A stretch of 64,000 nucleotides of DNA from contig CAWFHZ010000005.1 of the NCBI GenBank assembly GCA_963815785.1, forward strand, positions 62,001 to 126,000, read 5' to 3'. Below the pieces are notes generated by a model. The model was not told where the DNA came from and did no database searches. It worked only from the letters and a program-made list of their open reading frames with translations. This document shows, in pieces, positions 34,824-45,254 of this stretch. This DNA comes from DATFVA01 sp963815785 (GTDB taxonomy: Bacteria > Bacteroidota > Ignavibacteria > Ignavibacteriales > Ignavibacteriaceae). How positions within the stretch are numbered: position 1 is the stretch's first letter; every line of letters starts with the position of its first letter. The translations under genes and the position numbers were made by a program.

Positions 34824-35312
34824 CTAAAAATACCAATAACTAAAAATTGAATACAACTTCACCGTATCCTTTGAAGAGGGGCTGGATACAGTTACGCTAA
34901 TCTTTTTATTCCAGGTTACGTGATTTTCAACGATGTCCGGAGTCTCAGCATTCACATAATTTACTTTGCATTCAATATGAAATATTGCTGATGGAAGATT
35001 GGTTACGTCCTTTTGGAATCCGTTATAATCATCAAAGTCATCATAATCCGGATAAACTTCACCTTCATTTTTTAACAATGCCGGTGGGGTAAGCAGAGTA
35101 CTATCCAGAATAGCAACTCCTTTGGTGTGTTCATCAAACGCTTTTCCACTGGCTTCTTCAATAAGTGATTGTGCCAATGATGTAGCTAAAACACCAAATT
35201 TGGATTCCATCATTACAGTATCGGTAGAAAGGTAATTGTTATTTACTCTCAATACCACAAGAGATAATAAGATCATCGCGCCCACAGCGAGCATCATTTG
35301 ACCTGTGTTCAT
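34824..35312 (-). CDS. Pilin-like membrane-anchored protein
   Basis: Unrecognised 162-residue protein with MNTGQMMLAVGAMILLSLVV as the hydrophobic N-terminus, followed by an amphipathic helix (FGVLATSLAQSLIEEASGKA, the 'type IV pilin helix' pattern seen in PilV-like proteins), and a beta-rich C-terminal part ending TVKLYSIFSYWYF. It is first in the cassette with two similarly built proteins. The lack of a leader peptide with Gly before the hydrophobic part makes this atypical for a type IV pilin. Confidence 0.48.
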   Translation of the reverse strand: MNTGQMMLAVGAMILLSLVVLRVNNNYLSTDTVMMESKFGVLATSLAQSLIEEASGKAFDEHTKGVAILDSTLLTPPALLKNEGEVYPDYDDFDDYNGFQKDVTNLPSAIFHIECKVNYVNAETPDIVENHVTWNKKISVTVSSPSSKDTVKLYSIFSYWYF

Positions 35313-35593
35313 TTATTTTCCTCTCGCTTTTAGAAAAATATTGTGATATTGCGCAACAATTATGCCTCAAGAGAATCCTTTATTTTTTTATGTCAGACTA
35401 TTTTTATTCAGAGGTCAGGTGCAATTTACCAGTCAAATTTACTTTTGGTATTACAAAATTTATTTTTTGATTAAGAATTGAAGAGATAATATTTATGGAA
35501 AATTGCGAAAATTTTTTGCGGGTTACTAAGTGTGCATTTTACGAAGGAGTTGATAAAAGGAAATCTAATTACAATTTAAAGAAACTAGCTTCA
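35313..35593. other. Largest noncoding gap (281 bp)
   Basis: A/T-rich spacer between the pilin-like operon and tex, both transcribed on the minus strand. A TAAATTTG (minus strand, 35441-35434) fits the TAnnTTTG promoter pattern and may serve the pilin-like operon. No RNA structure or open frame of note was found; a plus-strand 45-codon frame here runs antisense into tex and is not convincing. Confidence 0.4.
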
Positions 35594-37781
35594 TCAGGAT
35601 TTCATACTCAACGAAATTCTTCCCCTTTCTTTATCCGTTGAAATAATTTTAACATTAATTATATCGCCAACACTTAATTCATCAAGAGGATTTTTCACAT
35701 ACCTGTCTGCAATCTCAGATATATGAAGCAGTCCATCCTGTTTAACACCAACATCCACAAACGCTCCGAAATCAACTATGTTTCTTACTGTACCCTTTAA
35801 CTTCATCCCAACCTGAAGATCTTCCATTTTAAGTACATCGCTCCTGAGAATCGGTTTGGGTAATTCTTCACGCGGATCTCGACCAGGCTTTTTAAGATTT
35901 TCAATAATATCTTTAAGCGTTGGTTCCCCTATACCTACTTCTTCAGAAAGCTGTTTTAATCCTTTCTGTTTTACAAATAAGTCAATCAGCGATCCCGATT
36001 CTGAAATCCTGATCAATGAAATATTAAAAATCTTCAACAGCTTATTCGGTAGAAGTGTATGATTCGGGATGAATAAATGTATTATCTAACAGATTTTCAC
36101 TTTCAGGGATTTTTAGAAAACCAGCGGACTGCTCAAATATTTTTTCTCCGAGACCTGAAACTTCTTTTAATTCTTCACGGCTTTTGAATTTCCCTTTCTT
36201 CTCTCTGAATTTAATAATGTTATCAGCCAGTCTTTTGTTCAGTCCCGAAACATAATTCAACAATGAAGCTGAGGCGGTATTAAGATCAACACCAACAAAA
36301 TTTACACAGCTTTCAACTACGTTATCCAATTTACGGGAAAGTAATTTCTGATCGACATCATGCTGATATAATCCAACACCGATTGATTTTGGATCAATCT
36401 TAACAAGTTCGGATAATGGATCAAGAATTCTTCTTGCAATTGAAATATTTCCTCTCTGACTTGCCTCAAGCTCCGGGAACTCTTTTTTAGCTACAGCGGA
36501 TGCAGAATAAACTGATGCCCCTGCTTCATTAGCAATTATATAATGACAATTAAGGTTTTTCTCTTTTATTAATTCAGCTATCAGAAACTCCGTTTCCCTG
36601 CTTGCTGTACCGTTTCCTATAGCTATTATCTCCACTTTATACTTATCAATTAATTGCAATAGAATTTTTTTTGCTTCAGTACTTTTATTCTGCGGAGGAT
36701 GAGGATAAATTGTTGTGCCTTCCAGGTATTTTCCTGTTTCATCAATAACTGCAGCCTTTGAACCTGAAACAAATCCGGGATCTATACCCATAATTATTTT
36801 ACCGGAAAGCGGAGGCTGAAGAAGAAGCTGCCGAAGATTTGAAGCAAAGATTTCAATAGCATGCAAATCGGCTTTTTCTGTAAGAGTATTTCTAATCTCT
36901 CTTTCAATTGAAGGAAAGATTAACCTTGTAAATGAATCTTGAACGACTTCCCGCAATATCCCGATAAAAACAGATTCTTTAAATTCAAATGCATTTTTCT
37001 GTATGATATCTAAAACCTGCGGTTGTTCAAAACTTAAAGAGATTTTGAGAATCTTTTCATTTTCCCCCCTGTTTAAAGCCAATATCTGGTAAGGTTTAAT
37101 TTTTTTAACATCGATAGAAAATTCATAATATATCTGGTAAATTTCCTTCCGTTCCCTTTCCTTTAATTTTTCATTTGTCTTGTTCTCTTTCTTCTCCTTT
37201 GTTTTCTCCGATTTAACAATTGAATTTTCAAGTAAATATTCTCTTACAGCTTGCCTAACCACGGCAGTGTCACTTATAATTTCAGCAATTATATCTTTTG
37301 CCCCCTGAAGTGCTTCTTCCGCGTCATTTACTCCAAGATCAGGATTTATAAATTCAGCAAGTTTTTCATCAAAATTTCTGTTGAATAAAGGGTTTTGCAA
37401 AATGAATAACGCCAACGGTTCAAGACCTTTTGCCTTTGCAATTGTTCCCCTTGTTTTTCTTTTAGGTTTATAGGGAAGATAAATATCTTCAAGCTCCTGA
37501 AGCTTTGTAGCAGAAACCAATTTTGTTTTTATCTCATCGGTTAATTTTCCCTGCTCATCAATACTCTTTAAAATAGTTTCTCTTCTTTCTTCAAGTAGAG
37601 TCAAATAATTAAGTCTGTCTTCTATTTCGCGCAGAACTTCCTCATCAAGTCCCTCAGTATATTCCTTTCTGTATCTTGCTATAAAGGGAATTGTTGCTCC
37701 TTCAGCAAAAAGTTTAATTACAGATTCGACCTGTGAATTTTTAATGTTTAATTCGTTTGCAACTACAGAGGGTATTTTCAT
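35594..37781 (-). CDS. tex: Tex-family RNA-binding transcription accessory protein, split by one frameshift
   Basis: Cytoplasmic nucleic-acid-binding protein. Frame one (37781-36042) contains the N-terminal helical Tex domain, the YqgF-like domain (IIMGIDPGFVSGSKAAVIDE, VEIIAIGNGTASRETE) and helix-hairpin-helix repeats (VGVDLNTASASLLNYVSGLN). Frame two (36037-35594) holds the C-terminal S1 RNA-binding domain (GTVRNIVDFGAFVDVGVKQD). Removing one base near 36042-36046 joins ...ESYTSTE to LLKIFNIS and gives 728 residues, the usual Tex length. It is orphan in layout. Confidence 0.92.
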
Positions 37782-37858
37782 TTGAATTTTAATTTTATTT
37801 GAGAAGCAAAGTAGGAATAAAGTCAGATACGATTCAATGAGATATGCAGGTTTAAAAC

Positions 37859-37888
37859 AAAAATCCCCGGATTTACCGGGGATTTATA
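37859..37888 (-). terminator. Rho-independent terminator
   Basis: Ten-base perfect stem AAATCCCCGG / CCGGGGATTT with a five-base loop, with T-rich sequence on the minus side. It follows the DUF6588-like/lipoprotein pair. Confidence 0.88.
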
Positions 37889-37908
37889 GAATTAATTCAT
37901 AAATAATT

Positions 37909-38464
37909 TTATAATTCAGTCTCTGCTTCAATTACCATATCTATTGCACCTTTAATCGAATAAGGCGGGTTTCCTGTAAGGTTATCAACTGTCATGGTAG
38001 CAGTAAAACAAGCTCCCGAATTCAAGAACATTACTTAAATAGGTGTTTATAAAATCTATCTGTGGTTGTGTAAGCTGCAGAATATAAGGGGAATTCGGTT
38101 TCATATAATCGGAAGGATTAACACCCGGAATTGTATATGAAAACAATGTAGCTCCATTTCCGTCCTGCAGTGAAACTGTTATGTTTCCTGTAATATCAGA
38201 GGGTGATACAGAAAGTGTTCTGAACGCTGCTTCTATAAAATGCAGGCTTTTAATTTTATCCTTGTAATCATTATAGGTTTTAGAATCAGCACTAAGGCAA
38301 AAATTTGTACTGTCGGATAATGTTTGTTCTGAACCTTCAACAGCTACATTCATTGTAAATGGAATGTTCAAAGGTAAAGTATTGAATTGATCGCATCCGT
38401 TCCATGTGAGCATCAGGAATAACAGGAATGCGGATGAACCAATTGTTTTTATATATCTCGCCAT
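37909..38464 (-). CDS. Putative lipoprotein, frameshifted near 38023-38026
   Basis: Unrecognised protein of 184 residues after correction. The N-terminus is a signal peptide with a Cys at WNGCDQ (residue 24), consistent with a lipoprotein. The first frame stops at 37985 with ...VLEFGSLFYCYHDS. Omitting one base in CTTGAATTC continues as NSGACFTATMTVDNLTGNPP and ends VIEAETEL at 37909, a much more natural beta-rich C-terminus next to the terminator. Twelve bases after the DUF6588-like gene stop, so probably cotranscribed with that barrel. Function unknown. Confidence 0.65.
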
Positions 38465-38476
38465 TTTATCTCCTAA

Positions 38477-39364
38477 TTAAAATTCAAAAGTTAATCCACC
38501 TGTAGCAACAGGTTGTGTACTAAGACTGAAATCTGCATTAAGTACTATAACCGCCAGCTTTAAAGCAGCTCCTACTGTTGCTCTAAAATGATTACTGCCG
38601 GTAATTGAAATAGAGATATCCTGATCAGTTCTCAAACCTGGATCCCCGCTCTGAGGATCACCTTTAATTGAATAGTTTAAATCAAGCGAAGTGTTTTCAT
38701 ACTGTAACCCGAAATAAGGTGTGATCAGTCCAAAGGTTTTACTAACGTGTGCATTAAAGGCAACATTGTTCAGTTTCATAATATTGGATATTTCAAAATT
38801 ATTGTAAAGAATCTGAACGGCAAGATCTAACGGAAACAATGGTATATATTGGCTTATACTATGTGCAACACCAATTCCAAACATACTGAGATCATTATTG
38901 TTGCCCAACGGAATTTTAGGAAGATATCTCAGGATAACCTGGGTCCCTAAAAAGCTTGCACCTATTTGTGGATAAGCAACGGGTATGCCTGACTGATTTA
39001 TTCCCGGGGGCATAACGATATAGCCATCCGGTCCTGCGTAGGCAGCACCTTTATCACCATATATAGTTGCAGTTTCTTTAGTTGCGTTGTATCCCAAATC
39101 ATTAAAGGTAGGAGTAAAACTTTTTTGGGATTCAGGAATCATGATATACATTCCTCTAAAACTGACTGAGAAGGAAAACATATCTGGAATATCAGCTGTG
39201 TAGTAACCGCTTGAGTTCATTGCAGTACCCAGGGTAGTTGCAAAAGGTTTTGCGTACTCAACGGCATTATTCTGAGCTAATTGTGCAAAACGATCTTCAA
39301 TTTGCGAAAATTGAAGTCTTGCAAAAAATACAAATAGAGCAAATACAAGTAGAGTTTTCTTCAT
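38477..39364 (-). CDS. DUF6588-like outer-membrane beta-barrel protein
   Basis: A 295-residue exported protein with a signal peptide (residues 1-20, ARLQFSQ). It begins with a conserved helix (FAQLAQNNAVEYAKPFATTLGTAM) and contains alternating-pattern strands, ending in TGGLTFEF with a terminal Phe typical of outer-membrane barrels. The starting FAQLAQNNAVEYAKPF and GTAMNSSGYYTADIPD resemble DUF6588 family proteins of Bacteroidota. No function is known. It starts a two-gene unit with the lipoprotein. Confidence 0.7.
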   Translation of the reverse strand: MKKTLLVFALFVFFARLQFSQIEDRFAQLAQNNAVEYAKPFATTLGTAMNSSGYYTADIPDMFSFSVSFRGMYIMIPESQKSFTPTFNDLGYNATKETATIYGDKGAAYAGPDGYIVMPPGINQSGIPVAYPQIGASFLGTQVILRYLPKIPLGNNNDLSMFGIGVAHSISQYIPLFPLDLAVQILYNNFEISNIMKLNNVAFNAHVSKTFGLITPYFGLQYENTSLDLNYSIKGDPQSGDPGLRTDQDISISITGSNHFRATVGAALKLAVIVLNADFSLSTQPVATGGLTFEF

Positions 39365-39398
39365 CTACTTCTCCTTAGTGTTTTAATTTAATTATAAC

Positions 39399-39406
39399 CA
39401 AAAATA
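39399..39406 (-). promoter_or_regulatory. Candidate -7 element for DUF6588-like gene
   Basis: TATTTTTG on the minus strand (TAnnTTTG) 35 bases upstream of the start at 39364. No clear TTG -33 partner. Confidence 0.35.
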
Positions 39407-39542
39407 AAGTGCTAAAATATAGGATAATAATCTCCTTGTTCCACTTACAGCATCAAAAATAATACCCCTAAAAAAGAATAAATTATTAGAAATTTTAAGG
39501 GGAATTTAAAATCAATAAATTAAAATTAGTAAAATATTACCG

Positions 39543-41250
39543 CTAATTTAACCCCATAAGTTCTTTTGCTCCTTTAATGCTTGCATCTGTTATTTCTTCT
39601 CCGCTAATAAGTTTTGCAACTTCCTTAATTTTTTCATCTTGGCTTAATTTCCTGATTGAACTTGAGACTCTCGATCCGCTCAAAGTTTTCTCAACAGAAT
39701 AGTTAAAATCTGCAAGGCCGGCAATTTGGGGAAGATGAGTTATTGCAATAAGCTGATGTGAAGAAGCAAGTAATTTTAAAGCCGAACCAACTTTTTGTGC
39801 AATCCGGCCGCTAACTCCCGTATCAATTTCATCAAAAATTAAAAGAGGAAGTTTGTCATTTTTTGCAAGAATAGTTTTCAGTGAAAGCATAATCCGTGAT
39901 ATTTCTCCCCCGGAAGCAACTTTAATTAATGGCATTGTATCTTCACCGGAATTTGTTGAGATATAAAATTCCACCTGGTCTATCCCTTTCGAATCAGCTT
40001 TTATTTCTTTCCCTTTCATTAAAACAAAATCATCGGAGTTTGTTTCAGGTGAAACATTATTGATTTTGACTTCGAGTTTTGCATCGGGAATCCCAAGTGA
40101 TGCTAAAACTTTCACCACTTCTTTTTCAACTTTTTTTGCCGCTTCAATTCTTTTGGCAGATATTTTTTCTGCATAAAATCCACTTTGTTCCCTGCAGGCT
40201 TTTAACTGTTTTTCAAGATTTTGAATATAGTCTTTGTAATTTTCAGCGGCGTCAACTTCTTCACCTATTTTTTGTCTGTAATCTATAATCGATTTAATAG
40301 TACCGCCGTATTTTTTCTTAAGCAAGGAAATTGATCCGAGTCTTTCACGTATCTGTTCCAGGTTTTCCGGATCAATGATCAATTTTTGAATTATATGTTC
40401 TTATAAATTCAGCAGCATCCTTAATCTGTGCAATAGCAGAAGCGAATTCCTTTTCGATTTCTGAAAAACCCTCATCAATATTTAATAATTCATCTATCCT
40501 GTTTTTAATCTGCATTAATTGATCGTGAACCGAATTCTCTGAATCAAAAAGATTTTCATAGACTGATCCTGTGAGTTCCAGTAATTTTTCTGAATTCTCA
40601 AGAATATTTAAATCACTATTTATTTGTTCGTCCTCGCCATCAACTGGGGAAACCGCATCAATTTCTTTTATCTGAAACGAGTAGAAATCTTTTTTTTCTT
40701 TTAAAGTAGATTCCTTCATTTTCAACTCATTCAGCTTTGTTACTAAATCTTTAACCTTTTTAAATTCTTTAAGGTATTCACTTAACAGGTTGGCTGATTC
40801 CACATATTCATCCAGGAAATCAATATGTGTTTCAGTTCTTAATAATGATTGATGTTCGTGTTGACCATGCAGATCCACAAGAAGATCACCAAGTTCTTTT
40901 ACAACAGAAAGTGAAACCGGAGTGTCATTTACAAAACAGCGGTTTGCGCCTTTCAGTGAAATTTCTCTTCTTACAATTAATTCCGGGAAAAATTCGATAT
41001 TATTATCTTCGACTACCCTTTTAACTTTCCTGTTAGATTCAACATTAAAGATACCTTCAACCACTGATTTTACTGCACCCTTTCGTACCACCTCAGTAGA
41101 AGCTCTTTCGCCGAGCAATAAACCCATTGCATCAATTAAAATAGATTTACCTGCACCGGTTTCACCGGTAATAATATTAAGTCCTTTCCCAAACTCAACA
41201 TCAACCTGTTCGATGAGTGCATAATCTTTAACGTGAAGGGATTTAAGCAT
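39543..41250 (-). CDS. recN: DNA repair protein RecN, split by one frameshift
   Basis: SMC-like ATPase of double-strand break repair. Frame one (41250-40372) carries the Walker A GETGAGKSILIDAMGLLLGE near residues 30-50 and the first coiled-coil arm. Frame two (40382-39543) has the second arm, the ABC signature region VASGGEISRIMLSLKTIL, Walker B LLIFDEIDTGVSGRIA and the SHQLIAITHLPQIAGLAD switch. Removing one base near 40375-40380 joins NSKID to DPENLEQIRERL and gives 568 residues, normal for RecN. It has no operon partner of known function; the Nudix gene lies 73 bases upstream. Confidence 0.93.
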
Positions 41251-41323
41251 GTTTCTACTTTTTATTGAGATGAAAATTAATTTATTTTGAAAGGAAATTC
41301 AAAAGATCAGATGCATGAAGATA

Positions 41324-41857
41324 TTATTTTGCCAAAAATTTAGACGCCAAATAAACTCCGCAAATCGATTTTGAATCAATTATTTTTCCCTGCAAAATCA
41401 TTTTTTCAATTTCCTCAAATGAAAATTCTTTTACTTCCATTCCCTGTTCGCCTTCTTCCCTGTTATGATTTCCGGGAGTTAAATTCTTTGCAAGGAAGAT
41501 ATGGAGAATTTCTGTGCAGAATCCCGGTGTTGTTGATATTGCTCCAAGTTTTTCAATTGTCCCGGCTGAATATCCTGTTTCTTCCGTCAATTCTCTCAAT
41601 GCACAGGCCTCCGGATCCTCGTTAAAATCGAGTTTCCCGGCAGGGAACTCTATTAAAAATTTTTCAAATGGATAACGGTATTGAGAAACCATAATTAATT
41701 TTCCATTTTCTTGAACAGGAACAATAACTGCTCCTCCCGGGTGAACGGCAATTTCTCTAATGCCTTCATTACCGCTGTCATACTTTATTTTATCAACCCG
41801 TAAATCAAAAACCTTTCCTCTGAATAAAATATTTGATTCTAAGATTTTATAATTCAT
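41324..41857 (-). CDS. Nudix hydrolase, ADP-ribose pyrophosphatase-like
   Basis: A 177-residue Nudix enzyme that hydrolyses ADP-ribose or a related nucleoside diphosphate. The Nudix box GKLDFNEDPEACALRELTEETGY carries the G-x5-E-x7-R-E-x2-E-E-x-G pattern in full. The N-terminal VKIKYDSG-like region and LIMVSQYRYPFEKFLIEFPA are characteristic of the ADPRase group (NudF-like). It is 73 bases upstream of recN on the minus strand. Confidence 0.88.
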   Translation of the reverse strand: MNYKILESNILFRGKVFDLRVDKIKYDSGNEGIREIAVHPGGAVIVPVQENGKLIMVSQYRYPFEKFLIEFPAGKLDFNEDPEACALRELTEETGYSAGTIEKLGAISTTPGFCTEILHIFLAKNLTPGNHNREEGEQGMEVKEFSFEEIEKMILQGKIIDSKSICGVYLASKFLAK

Positions 41858-41876
41858 AAAGTCTCCTTAATAAAAT

Positions 41877-41906
41877 AAATTCCCGCCGTACAGCAGGAAT
41901 TTATTT
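41877..41906. terminator. Possible terminator hairpin
   Basis: Imperfect stem AAATTCCCGC / GCAGGAATTT (one mismatch) around 41879-41904, with A/T-rich flanks, in the 71-base gap after the DUF1232 gene on the minus strand. Confidence 0.55.
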
Positions 41907-41928
41907 TTGTTTGACGTCGTAATTCAAA

Positions 41929-42321
41929 TTAACTTCTATAACCCGAATCATAGTATGGAATGAGTTCGTGTCCCAGGAATTTAAGAACTGCAGTAATCAC
42001 TCCGAGATCATCAAGATAGCCAACAAGGGGAGTTATATCAGGAATTGCATCAATAGGGCTGATAAAATAAATAAGTGCTGCAACAACTATGGCTTTCCTA
42101 TGCCATGAAACAATAGGGTCTCTCATATATCTTACAAGTGCCAGGATATCTTTTGCAAAGGAAATTTTCTTCCCTACTCTCTCCAGTTTTTCCCAGAGGT
42201 TTTCTTCTACATAGTTCATCTTTTTTTCTGTTTCTTCTTCACGCTCTCCGCCAAAATCAAGGGCGTCGAATTCTTCAAGTTCAGTCATATCGTTTCCATT
42301 CTGATAATCTTCTTCTTTCAT
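41929..42321 (-). CDS. DUF1232 (YkvA-like) protein
   Basis: A 130-residue protein with an acidic, Glu-rich N-terminal half and a C-terminal DUF1232 domain (ALVRYMRDPIVSWHRKAIVV, the conserved YFISPIDAIPDITPLVGYLDDLGVI). This short two-helix hydrophobic domain is widespread; its function is not established. It begins two bases before the stop of the upstream S9 peptidase gene boundary (spacing two), so it is likely cotranscribed with that peptidase. Confidence 0.88.
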   Translation of the reverse strand: MKEEDYQNGNDMTELEEFDALDFGGEREEETEKKMNYVEENLWEKLERVGKKISFAKDILALVRYMRDPIVSWHRKAIVVAALIYFISPIDAIPDITPLVGYLDDLGVITAVLKFLGHELIPYYDSGYRS

Positions 42322-42323
42322 TG

Positions 42324-44355
42324 CTACTCCTTTTTATGTTTATCAAACCAGTCAAAAATAGTATTCCACCAGAGTTCAGCATCCTGTGGTCTTGTTACAA
42401 AATGAAATTCCTCGGGAAAATACAATAGTTCACTTTCAACTCCCTGTCTCTGCAGAGAAGTAAAGAGTTCAAACGCCTGACCTTCGGGAACACGGAAATC
42501 GTTTGCTCCCTCAACAATCAGCATCGGTGTTTTAGCATTCTGTATATATTTGCTCGGGGACCATTTTTCATATAAAGCAGGATTTTTCCACGGCGTTCCT
42601 TTAAATTCCCACTCTGGAAACCATAATTCTTCGGTTGTTCCAAACATACTTGTAAGATCAAAAACTCCGTCGTGTGATACAAGGGCATTAAACCTGTCGG
42701 TATGCCCTTCAATCCAGTCTATCATATAGCCGCCGTATGATGCACCGGCTGCAAAAGTATTATTCTTGTCTACAAAATTAAAATGTTCTAACGCATAATC
42801 TGTGGCATTCATTATATCTTTGTAGGGATTTCCACCCCAGTCACCGGAAATATCATTTGTCAGTTTCTGTCCATAGCCTGTGCTTCCTGTAGGATTGGGT
42901 GCAATAACAACATATCCTTTTGAGGCAAATAATTGTGTGTTCCACCTGTAATGAAAATCATCACTCCAGTGTCCCTGGGGTCCACCATGTATTAATAGAA
43001 TTAACGGATATTTTTTTGTTGAATCAAAGAAAGGAGGTTTTACTAAAATTGATTCAAGTTTATCACCGTTAGCGCCTTTAAACCAGAAAGTTTGAATAGG
43101 AATCATTTCAATATTTGCCAAACGATCTTTATTTAGACTGGTTAACTGTTTTACATCGCTCCCATCTGTATTCATTGAAAAAATTTCCGTAGGAAGATTG
43201 TTTCTCTGCTGTTCAAAGAAAAGTTTTTTTCCATCAGGAGAAACTTGAACACTTGCATTGTCGTGCTCTTTTAGTAACAAATCTATTTTCCCGGAGGTGA
43301 TATCAATTTTATAAACCGAGCTGTATATCTCATTTTCCGCAACGAAATAAATCATTTTTGAATCAGGAGACCATGTAAATTGACCAACTGATCTGTCGAA
43401 TCCTTCTGTAATGATTTTATGATCACCCGTAGCACGATTATATAAAACAAGATTCTGCTGATCAGATTCATGACCAGGTTGTTTCATAGAAACATAAGCA
43501 ATATATTTTCCATCAGGTGAATAAACCGGCTGGTTATCATTTCCTTTACTTACAGAGATTTTCTTTAATGGCGCCGCAGAATTTTCGTTTACATTTTTTA
43601 ATTCAATAATATAAATTTCATTGTTTGTGCTCGCTGCAACCATACTGTCAGGATTCATAGTAATCGCAATCTCTTTTCCATCGGGAGAAAAACTATAATC
43701 GTGGCTGCTGCCTAATGCAATCGGGGGAACATCTTTTTCTTCGTGAAGGAATAGATCATTATATTTTTTTGTCTGTGTATCCAGGACAAATAAATGGCTC
43801 CATTTTCCGTCGCGCCATGCATTCCAGTGCCTGAATAAGAGATGCTTGAATATGCTTGCTTTAACTTTGCTTATTTCTTTTTCTTCTTCTTTCCGTTTAT
43901 TGCAGTCGTCTGTCGCACAATCCGGATAAACTGAGGATGAAAATAAAATCTTCGTTCCCATCTGCAGACCAGACAATTCCAGAAGCACCGGTGGAAATAT
44001 CAGCTATCAGTTCATCATCAGAACCATCATAATTGCATGTCCATATTTTTCCATCCCTTATAAATGCTATTTTCTTTCCATCAGGAGAAAATTTCGGATC
44101 GGTTTCATTTTTTTCAGAGTTTTTTAATGGATGCAAATCACTGCCGTCTGAATTAACAGTATAAATATCTGTGTTTCCCTTATTTTCATCCATATCATAT
44201 TCAGTAACGGCAAAAGCGATTGTTTTCCCGTCCGGTGAAAGATCAAATGAACCAACTCTCTTCATTGCCCATAAATCTTCAACTGTTAATGGGTGCTTAA
44301 CCTGTGACTGAATTACAAATGGAATAAGTATAAGAATTAAGAATAATTTTTTCAT
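42324..44355 (-). CDS. Secreted S9 family prolyl-oligopeptidase-like peptidase, split by a frameshift
   Basis: Exported serine peptidase with a signal peptide (1-17) and an N-terminal beta-propeller of WD40-like/TolB repeats (DPKFSPDGKKIAFIRDGKIW, QPVYSPDGKYIAYV, FTWSPDSKMIYFV). The C-terminal catalytic domain has the Ser in FAAGASYGGYMIDW, Asp in VEGANDFRVPEGQ and His in EFHFVTRPQ. Frame one (44355-43897) and frame two (43988-42324) overlap; dropping one G from the GGG at 43959-43961 gives WSADGTKILFSSSVYPD and a 676-residue protein. Likely periplasmic. It precedes the DUF1232 gene by two bases. Confidence 0.9.
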
Positions 44356-44496
44356 TTAAACCTCAAATTGATTTCTGCCTGCCGGGAATCTGCATTAAGA
44401 ATTATTGTTCCCCGACTCTTTTCAAAAATAGTCTAAGTTGTTTATAAAGGCAACGTTATCAGATCACAATCCCTTCGGGTTTTATAAAAGTTTAAT

Positions 44497-44504
44497 TAAC
44501 TTTG
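44497..44504 (+). promoter_or_regulatory. Candidate -7 element for methyltransferase-rlmD unit
   Basis: TAACTTTG matches TAnnTTTG, 47 bases before the methyltransferase start at 44551. No TTG at ideal -33 spacing. Confidence 0.35.
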
Positions 44505-44550
44505 TTTTTCAAAACATTAACTTCATTTATTTCCCCGGAATTTTTACAAA

Positions 44551-45252
44551 ATGATATTACTTCCAGGTTCAGATCAGCAGTTAAAATTTTTTTTAAACTC
44601 TGTTGATACAAAGGATAAAAAAATATTAATCATCGGCAGCGGCACAATTGATATTGCAAAAAAATTGTTAGCTGCAGAACCGGCTGGAATACTAATTATT
44701 GTAGATGATTACGATACACTTATATCAATGCGGTATCAACTTGAAAAGGCGGAAGTGGATAATGTAGAAATAAGATTAATGGAATTTGAGAACACAGATT
44801 TTAAGCCGGATTTCTTTGATATTGTGTTTGCCCAGGCATCTGTATCGGTTACCCGTAGAAATAAAATAATTAAGGAAATAAGAAAAATTCTTAAGCCCGG
44901 TGAAATATTTTGCGCGGGGGAAATTGTGAATCTCAAAGAAAATCCGCCTGCGTTTATTAGAGATATATGGAATTCATCCGATCTTCTTCCGTTATTAAAT
45001 AGTGATTTGACTAAATATTACAAGGAAAAGGGATTTGAAGTTATCGAACAAAAGGATTTATCCTATACTCTGAGAGAATTTTATCAGCAAAGTGAAAAGA
45101 TGCTTCATACAAAAAGTGAAGACTTAAGTGAAGAGGAAAAGAGTTACCACAAAAAATTATTAAAAAAAATCAGCCACGAATCAAATGTGTATTTAAAGTT
45201 GGGCGGAAATACTTATATGGGTTTTACAGCTTTAATAATGAGGAAGAATTAG
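44551..45252 (+). CDS. Class I SAM-dependent methyltransferase-like protein
   Basis: A 233-residue Rossmann methyltransferase-like protein. Motif I is degenerate (ILIIGSGTIDIAKKLL), an acidic end of strand 2 is in IIVDDYDTL, motif IV-like is FDIVFAQASVSVTRRN, and a post-I region reads IRKILKPGEIFCAGEI as in UbiE/Methyltransf_11 proteins. Substrate unknown. It is followed two bases later by rlmD, suggesting cotranscription. The divergence of motif I leaves open the possibility that it no longer binds SAM. Confidence 0.7.
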   Translation: MILLPGSDQQLKFFLNSVDTKDKKILIIGSGTIDIAKKLLAAEPAGILIIVDDYDTLISMRYQLEKAEVDNVEIRLMEFENTDFKPDFFDIVFAQASVSVTRRNKIIKEIRKILKPGEIFCAGEIVNLKENPPAFIRDIWNSSDLLPLLNSDLTKYYKEKGFEVIEQKDLSYTLREFYQQSEKMLHTKSEDLSEEEKSYHKKLLKKISHESNVYLKLGGNTYMGFTALIMRKN

Positions 45253-45254
45253 CA

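Noticed and set aside
35494..35631. Plus-strand 45-codon frame between the pilin-like operon and tex
   Set aside because: It overlaps the tex 3' end in antisense, has no clear ribosome-binding site and no recognisable features.
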